This document shows, piece after piece, positions 59,276 through 64,000 of a DNA stretch of 64,000 nt. The translations under genes were made by a program, and so were the position numbers. This stretch comes from Devosia elaeis (GTDB taxonomy: Bacteria; Pseudomonadota; Alphaproteobacteria; Rhizobiales; Devosiaceae). Every line of letters starts with the position of its first letter. Within the stretch, counting starts at the first letter, position 1. The stretch is taken from NCBI RefSeq assembly GCF_001650025.1, contig NZ_LVVY01000067.1, forward strand, positions 32,358 to 96,357. Direction: 5' to 3'. The notes below the pieces were generated by a model, which did not search any database, was not told the origin of the DNA, and saw only the letters and a program-made list of their open reading frames with translations.

Positions 59276-61258
59276 TCAGACGGCGATCTTGCCGCCACCC
59301 TGCTTGGTGACGACGACAACGGACGGACGAACCGGCATCGCATCGTCAAAGTCCGGCCAGCGGGTGGACAGGTCTTCGTAATAGGACGGACGGCCGAAAC
59401 CTTCCCAGTCGTCGCCACCATCGCCCGGGTGCTGCACGGCAAGAAACAGGGTTTCGCCGTCATCGGTGAAGACCGGTCCGCACATTTCGGCGCCTACCGG
59501 CACGCGGAAGAAGAGCTTTGAGGTCGCGCGCGCGTCCCCTTCGGTGTCCACGGCCCAGAGGCCATCGGTGCGGCCCGTAGCCGAAGGGCTGTTGCCGTCC
59601 GTCGAAACCCAAAGGCGGCCATCGCTGTCGACGGCGCAATTGTCCGGCATGCCGAACCAGCCATTGGCCGTGGTGTCGGTCGAGAAGGTCGCGCCAACTT
59701 CGGCAATCGAGGGGTCGCCGCACTTGAGCAGGATTTCCCAGGTGCCGGTTTCGGCAGCGAAATCGCCACCGGTTTCGGCAATCTCGATGATGTGGCCAAA
59801 GGCGTTCTTGGCCGTCGGATTGGCGGCGTCGACCTGATCGGCCTCGCGGCGGGTATTGTTGGTCAGCATGACATAGACCTTGCCATTGCTGCCATTGGGC
59901 TCGATGTCTTCCGGACGGTCCATCTTGGTTGCCCCGAGCAGGTCGGCGGCGCGGCGCGTTTCGATGACCACATCGGCCTGGCTGGCAAAGCCGTTCTCTT
60001 CGGTCAGCGGACCCTGGCCGTGGACCAGCGGCATCCATTCCATGCTGCCGTCTTCTGCAAACTTGGCGACGTACAGCGTGCCTTCGTCCAGCAGGTCCAT
60101 ATTCGCGGCCCGGTCGTCGGGGTTGTAGGTGCCCGCCGTCACGAACTTGTAGACATAGTCGAAGCGTTCGTCGTCGCCGAGATAGAACACCACCCGGCCG
60201 TCCTTGCTGACGATCGACTCGGCGCCTTCGTGCTTGAAGCGTCCAAGCGCGGTGCGCTTCTTGGGCACCGAGTTGGGGTCCATGGGATCGACCTCGACGA
60301 TATAACCGAAGCGGTTCGGCTCGTTCGGCTCCTTGGAGACATCGAAGCGGTCGTAGAAATTGGCCCATTCATAGGAGCCTTCCGGCAGTCCCAGGCGATC
60401 GTAATTGGCCGCTTCCGGATGATCCGCAGGCAGTTCACCGCCGAAATAGCCGTGAATGTTCTCCTCGGCCATGATGTAGGTGCCCCAGGGGGTCACGCCG
60501 CCCGCGCAATTGTTGATGGTACCGAAGACCTTGGTGCCGGTCGCATCGGCATTGGTCTTGAGACGGTCGTGGCCGGCGGCCGGACCTGTCAGCAGCATCT
60601 CGGTTTCGGCGGTGATGCGGCGGTTGTACTGGCCGTCCTTGACCACCTGCCACTTGCCGTCGACCTTGCGGATTTCGACGATGGTACCACCATGGGCCAT
60701 CAGCTCGATATCGACCTGCTCCTTGGAGAGCGGGTTCATGGTGATCTCGCCTTCGGCAAGGGTCACAAGGCCCGGGAACATCAAATGCGGATTGGTATAT
60801 TCGTGGTTCACCACCAGGAGGCCATGCTCGTCCGAGCCGTCCAGGGGGATATAGCCGACATAATCGTTGTTGTAGCCGAACTGGCGCGCCTGGGCGGCAG
60901 CGCTCTGATTGGCCGGGTCGAATTCGGGGGCATCGGCAAACAGCCCATCGCCCCAGCGCAGCAGCACATCGGCGTCGTAGCCTTCGGCGACATGGTGGGT
61001 CTCGTCGATGCCGGCCTCGACCTCGGTGAACGAGAAGGCGGAATTGCCGGCGGCCTTGGCGTCGCCGGCGGTCAGGATGGCCAGCGGGCTCACGGTAGCG
61101 GCAATGGCCGAGACGGCGAGCGACCCCTTAAGAAAGCCACGGCGCGAAAAGCGCGCGCTGATCAGCTCGCCCATGGTGGGATTGGCGGACATGTTGCGCG
61201 GCTCGGCGTCCGCGGCTTCGAGTTGGGAGGTCTTGAAGATCGGGGTCTGGTCGTTCAT
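59276..61258 (-). CDS. phoX: PhoX-family alkaline phosphatase (Tat-exported)
   Basis: A 660-residue protein of the DUF839/PhoX family, Ca/Fe-dependent phosphatases acting on phosphate monoesters in the periplasm. A Tat signal SRRGFLKG starts at residue 38, followed by a hydrophobic stretch to DAKAAG. Core motifs include LVVNHEYTNPHLMFPG, NNCAGGVTPWGTYIMAEEN and DNCAVDSDGRLWVSTDGN. GAGGAG seven bases upstream supports the ATG at 61258; the long upstream frame is rejected. A four-unit Pho box lies 60-99 bases upstream, predicting PhoB activation under phosphate starvation. Confidence 0.93.
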   Translation of the reverse strand: MNDQTPIFKTSQLEAADAEPRNMSANPTMGELISARFSRRGFLKGSLAVSAIAATVSPLAILTAGDAKAAGNSAFSFTEVEAGIDETHHVAEGYDADVLLRWGDGLFADAPEFDPANQSAAAQARQFGYNNDYVGYIPLDGSDEHGLLVVNHEYTNPHLMFPGLVTLAEGEITMNPLSKEQVDIELMAHGGTIVEIRKVDGKWQVVKDGQYNRRITAETEMLLTGPAAGHDRLKTNADATGTKVFGTINNCAGGVTPWGTYIMAEENIHGYFGGELPADHPEAANYDRLGLPEGSYEWANFYDRFDVSKEPNEPNRFGYIVEVDPMDPNSVPKKRTALGRFKHEGAESIVSKDGRVVFYLGDDERFDYVYKFVTAGTYNPDDRAANMDLLDEGTLYVAKFAEDGSMEWMPLVHGQGPLTEENGFASQADVVIETRRAADLLGATKMDRPEDIEPNGSNGKVYVMLTNNTRREADQVDAANPTAKNAFGHIIEIAETGGDFAAETGTWEILLKCGDPSIAEVGATFSTDTTANGWFGMPDNCAVDSDGRLWVSTDGNSPSATGRTDGLWAVDTEGDARATSKLFFRVPVGAEMCGPVFTDDGETLFLAVQHPGDGGDDWEGFGRPSYYEDLSTRWPDFDDAMPVRPSVVVVTKQGGGKIAV

Positions 61259-61317
61259 CGGGTGCTCCTCACAGCAACCGCCTGTCGAGGCGGACCGGCA
61301 GGAGGTAGGCGCTGCGC

Positions 61318-61357
61318 CTGACACGCCCGTAACAGCGCAATGACAATTGCATGACGA
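61318..61357 (-). promoter_or_regulatory. four-unit Pho box upstream of phoX
   Basis: On the minus strand: TCGTCAT-N4-TTGTCAT-N4-CTGTTAC-N4-GTGTCAG, four 7-base units in exact 11-bp periodicity, each close to CTGTCAT. It is positioned 60-99 bases before phoX. Confidence 0.85.
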
Positions 61358-61418
61358 CGCATCGCCCTTGCATTGCCGGTGCCAGGCCCTACCTTGCAGA
61401 AACCAGAGGAATTCAGCC

Positions 61419-62867
61419 TTGCCGCAGCCGCCGACCCATATTACCGACGAACTGGGCATCGCCCTGTCCAACCTCGCCGACAGCGCCACCGGCGTCTTCA
61501 CGCCGACCCTGCGCCTGGGCGTGACCGGGCTCAGCCGCGCCGGCAAGACCATCTTCATCACCGCCCTGGTCCATAACCTGCTGACGCAAGGGCGCCTGCC
61601 CGGCTTCGCGCCGCTGGCCGATGGCCGCTTCATCGGCGCCCGGCTGGCCGAATATCCCGACGCCACCATTCCCCGCTTCGCCTATGAGCAGCACCTGGCC
61701 GCGTTGACGGCCAATCCCCCGACCTGGCCGGAAAGCACCCGCCGCATTTCCCAGCTCCGCATCGTGCTCAAATACCAATCGGCCAAATGGTGGTCCGGCA
61801 TGACCGGCCCGGCGACGCTCAATCTCGACATCGTCGATTATCCCGGCGAATGGCTGCTCGACCTGCCCCTGCTGGGCCTCAGCTTCGCCGAATGGAGCGC
61901 CGAGGCCCTGGACCGGGCCCGCCAGCCCGGCCATGCCGACGAGGCCGCCGAATTCCTGCGCGAGCTGGACGGCACCGATATCGGCAAGCAGGCCAACGAT
62001 CCCGACGCCGAGCGGCTGGCCAATGCCTTCACCACCTATCTGCGGCGCTCCCGCGAGCATGGCGCGCTCTCGACGCTGCCCCCGGGCCGCTTCCTGCTGC
62101 CCGGCGACCTCGAAGGCTCCCCGGCCCTCACCTTCGCGCCCCTGCCGCAGCGCCCGGCACAGGCGCGGAACAGCCTCCATGCCATGCTGGAGAACCGCTA
62201 CGAGGCCTATAAGGCGCAGGTCGTGCGGCCCTTCTTCCGCGACCATTTCGCCCGCCTCGACCGGCAGGTGGTGCTGGTGGATACGCTGCGCGCCCTCAAT
62301 ACCGGCCCCGCCGCTGTCAGCGACCTCGAGACAGCGCTCACCGCCGTTCTCGCCTGCTTCCGCCAGGGCGAAGCCAATCCGCTGCTGCGCCCCTTCTCCC
62401 GCCGCATCGACCGCATTCTTTTCGCCGCGACCAAGGCCGACCACGTCCACCACACCAGTCACGACCGGCTGGAAGCCATTCTCAACCGGCTGGTGGCCAG
62501 CGCGGCCAAGCGCGCCCGCTTCGCCGGCGCCCAGACCCGCTCCATCGCCATGGCCGGCATCCGCGCCACCAGCGAGGGCACGATCCGCGAGCATGGCGAA
62601 ACCCTGCCCACGCTGATCGGCACACCCCTCGCGGGCGAAATGCTCGACGGGACGACCTATGACGGCAAGACCGAAATCGCTCTCTTTCCCGGTGACTTGC
62701 CCGAACGTCCGGATTCATTGTTCGAGAACGGCCAGCCCGTTGCGCTCAACTTCCTGCGCTTCGCCCCGCCGCAGCGGCTCGAACGCAATGCCGCCGGCGA
62801 TCCGGTCCTGCCCCATATAAGGCTCGACCGGGCGCTCGATTATCTCATCGGAGACTGGATGGCATGA
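61419..62867 (+). CDS. ycjX: YcjX-family GTP/ATP-binding protein
   Basis: A 482-residue protein of the YcjX (DUF463) family. A Walker A motif LGVTGLSRAGKTIFITALVHNLL lies near residue 35, with LNLDIVDYPGEWLLDLPLLG as the DxxG-type switch region and FAATKADHVH as the NKxD-like element. The best start is a TTG at 61419, because AGAGGA lies eight bases upstream and no ATG fits; an earlier TTG at 61347 would overlap the Pho box. It overlaps ycjF by 4 bases. In enteric bacteria ycjXF is stress-induced and tied to phage-shock genes; the cellular job is unknown. Confidence 0.9.
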   Translation: MPQPPTHITDELGIALSNLADSATGVFTPTLRLGVTGLSRAGKTIFITALVHNLLTQGRLPGFAPLADGRFIGARLAEYPDATIPRFAYEQHLAALTANPPTWPESTRRISQLRIVLKYQSAKWWSGMTGPATLNLDIVDYPGEWLLDLPLLGLSFAEWSAEALDRARQPGHADEAAEFLRELDGTDIGKQANDPDAERLANAFTTYLRRSREHGALSTLPPGRFLLPGDLEGSPALTFAPLPQRPAQARNSLHAMLENRYEAYKAQVVRPFFRDHFARLDRQVVLVDTLRALNTGPAAVSDLETALTAVLACFRQGEANPLLRPFSRRIDRILFAATKADHVHHTSHDRLEAILNRLVASAAKRARFAGAQTRSIAMAGIRATSEGTIREHGETLPTLIGTPLAGEMLDGTTYDGKTEIALFPGDLPERPDSLFENGQPVALNFLRFAPPQRLERNAAGDPVLPHIRLDRALDYLIGDWMA

Positions 62868-63880
62868 AGCGGCCCGTGGCACATACCATTACCCGGAACG
62901 ACGAAGCCGGCGAAACCACGCGCGCGCCCCGCGCCTTCACCCCCGACCGCGCCGAAATCGTCGAGATCGCCTTCGAGCCGGAGCCTGATCCGGAACTGAT
63001 CGCTCCCCCACCCCGCCGCATGGGCTGGATATCGCGGCTCGCCTGGACCACGGGCGGCATCCTGGTCTCCGCCGGCCTGGGCCTGGCCGCCGACCGGCTG
63101 ATCCGCGACCTCTTCGCGAGCAATGAATATCTCGGCTATATCGGCCTGGGCGTGCTCGGCGCGTTCATCATCGCCATCCTGGCCCTGGTCCTGCGCGAAT
63201 TCCTCGCCCTGCGCCGCCTGCGCGTCCTCGATGCGCTCAAGGCCGATGCCGCCCGCGCCGTGGCCGACAATGACCGCAAGCGCGCCGGCGCCGTCGTCGA
63301 TCATCTCAACGGCGTCTATGCCGGCCGCGCCGATCTCGCCCGCGCCCGCGACACCGTCAATGGCCACCTGCCCAATCTCTTCGATGGGCACGAGGTCGTC
63401 ACTCTGGCCGAACGCAGCCTCATGGCGCCGCTCGATGCCCGCGCCAAGGCGCTGACCGCGGCCTCCGCCCGCCGGGTGGCCCTGGTCACCGCCGTCTCGC
63501 CGCGCGCTCTCATCGACATCGCCTTCGTCATCTATGAAAGCATCCGCCTCGCCGGCGCCATCGCCGCGCTCTACGGCGCGCGTCCGGGCTTTTTCGGCTT
63601 CCTGCGCCTGTCGGGCTCGGTGCTGGCGCATCTGGCCGTCACCGGCGGCCTCGTGCTCACCGATGGCGTGGTGGAGCAACTCGTCGGCCAGGGCCTGGCC
63701 GCCAAGCTCTCGGCCCGCCTCGGCGAGGGCGTCGTCAACGGCCTGATGACCGTGCGCGTCGGCATCGCTGCCATGCGCGTCGTCCGTCCCCTGCCCTTCG
63801 AAACCCTGCCCCAGCCCATGGTGCGGGATTTCATCCCCGAACTGGTCAAGGTGACGCAGGATGCGGGGAAAAGCGGCTAG
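62864..63880 (+). CDS. ycjF: YcjF-family inner-membrane protein (DUF697)
   Basis: A 338-residue membrane protein of the TIGR01620/YcjF family. A charged N-terminal 50 residues, two membrane helices (TTGGILVSAGLGLAADRLI; LGYIGLGVLGAFIIAILALVLREF) and the DUF697-like C-terminal domain (SPRALIDIAFVIYESIRLAGAIAALYGARPGFFGFLRLSGSVLAHLAVTGG). Its ATG overlaps the ycjX stop by 4 bases. The conserved ycjX-ycjF pairing suggests the ATPase/GTPase acts at the membrane through this partner. Confidence 0.9.
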   Translation: MKRPVAHTITRNDEAGETTRAPRAFTPDRAEIVEIAFEPEPDPELIAPPPRRMGWISRLAWTTGGILVSAGLGLAADRLIRDLFASNEYLGYIGLGVLGAFIIAILALVLREFLALRRLRVLDALKADAARAVADNDRKRAGAVVDHLNGVYAGRADLARARDTVNGHLPNLFDGHEVVTLAERSLMAPLDARAKALTAASARRVALVTAVSPRALIDIAFVIYESIRLAGAIAALYGARPGFFGFLRLSGSVLAHLAVTGGLVLTDGVVEQLVGQGLAAKLSARLGEGVVNGLMTVRVGIAAMRVVRPLPFETLPQPMVRDFIPELVKVTQDAGKSG

Positions 63881-64000
63881 GCGCCGATCGTCTCCAGCTC
63901 TTTCAAACATCCTTCCGCAACGCGTGCCGAAGCGCCGGACGGCATAAAAACCTCCGGGTTCGAAACGTCGATGGAAGCCCCGAGGCGGATTCCGCCTCAG
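63881..64000. other. 3' end of window, no feature seen
   Basis: 120 bases after ycjF with no convincing ORF, hairpin or repeat match. Confidence 0.5.

Noticed and set aside
61347..61418. N-terminal extension of ycjX from TTG at 61347
   Set aside because: It overlaps the Pho box, has no Shine-Dalgarno, and adds non-conserved Cys/His-rich residues; TTG at 61419 has AGAGGA upstream.

Overview
The window is a GC-rich, densely coded chromosomal segment from an alphaproteobacterium. It most resembles a Devosia-like member of the Hyphomicrobiales; that placement is inference from gene content, without a database search. The supporting markers are a CckA hybrid kinase, a BacA/SbmA peptide transporter, the icd / alaS / recA neighbourhood, the FlbT-FlaF-FliX flagellar regulators, DksA next to FliX, CsgH-type curli genes and GAAC-N7-GAAC-like SOS boxes. 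I see no rRNA, tRNA, CRISPR array, prophage or insertion sequence.

Layout. 1-9.2 kb: an ArsR/SRPBCC pair, an inositol-phosphatase/TtcA pair, bacA/sbmA, a VOC protein, rpsD, a TetR-CPBP-CPBP operon and an MFS exporter. 9.2-17.1 kb: trmJ, two paralogous RimJ-like acetyltransferases, GFA and TfoX-N proteins, icd, a glycerophosphodiesterase and a DMT transporter, separated by intergenic palindromic repeats of at least four families. One of these is a composite element present three times. 17.1-21.2 kb: alaS and recA, the latter with a paired SOS-box dyad. 21.3-25.1 kb: a sugar-acid FAH-family enzyme and an aldo/keto reductase, a second ArsR/SRPBCC pair and a DUF2237 protein. 25.1-27.7 kb: cckA.

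The rest is dominated by motility. 27.8-34.3 kb (minus) holds a 1,121-residue secreted TPR protein, a MotE-like protein, DUF6468, fliM and fliL. 34.6-37.9 kb (plus) holds flgF-flgG-flgA-flgH. After a metabolic and curli interlude (38.1-43.3 kb) come dksA and fliX (minus), flgI-flgJ-flgN-like (plus), two tandem flagellins and flbT-flaF (plus), and flgE-flgK-flgL (minus). 57.4-64 kb: a P-loop ATPase, metAA, a Tat-exported PhoX phosphatase under a four-unit Pho box, and the ycjX-ycjF membrane pair.

Regulatory logic. The flagellar intergenic regions carry sites arranged as in the Caulobacter class II/III hierarchy. CtrA-type TTAA-N7-TTAA sites serve the minus-strand early genes fliL and fliX. FlbD enhancer-like palindromes (GGCAG-N-TTTTGCCG) lie 75-145 bp upstream of sigma-54 (GG-N10-GC) promoters for flgF, flgI and flgE. 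Both flagellin genes share a TTAA-N7-TTAG site at identical spacing. With cckA in the same window, the sequence supports a CckA-CtrA / FliX-FlbD / sigma-54 cascade with FlbT/FlaF control of flagellin. flbD, rpoN and ctrA themselves are not in the window.
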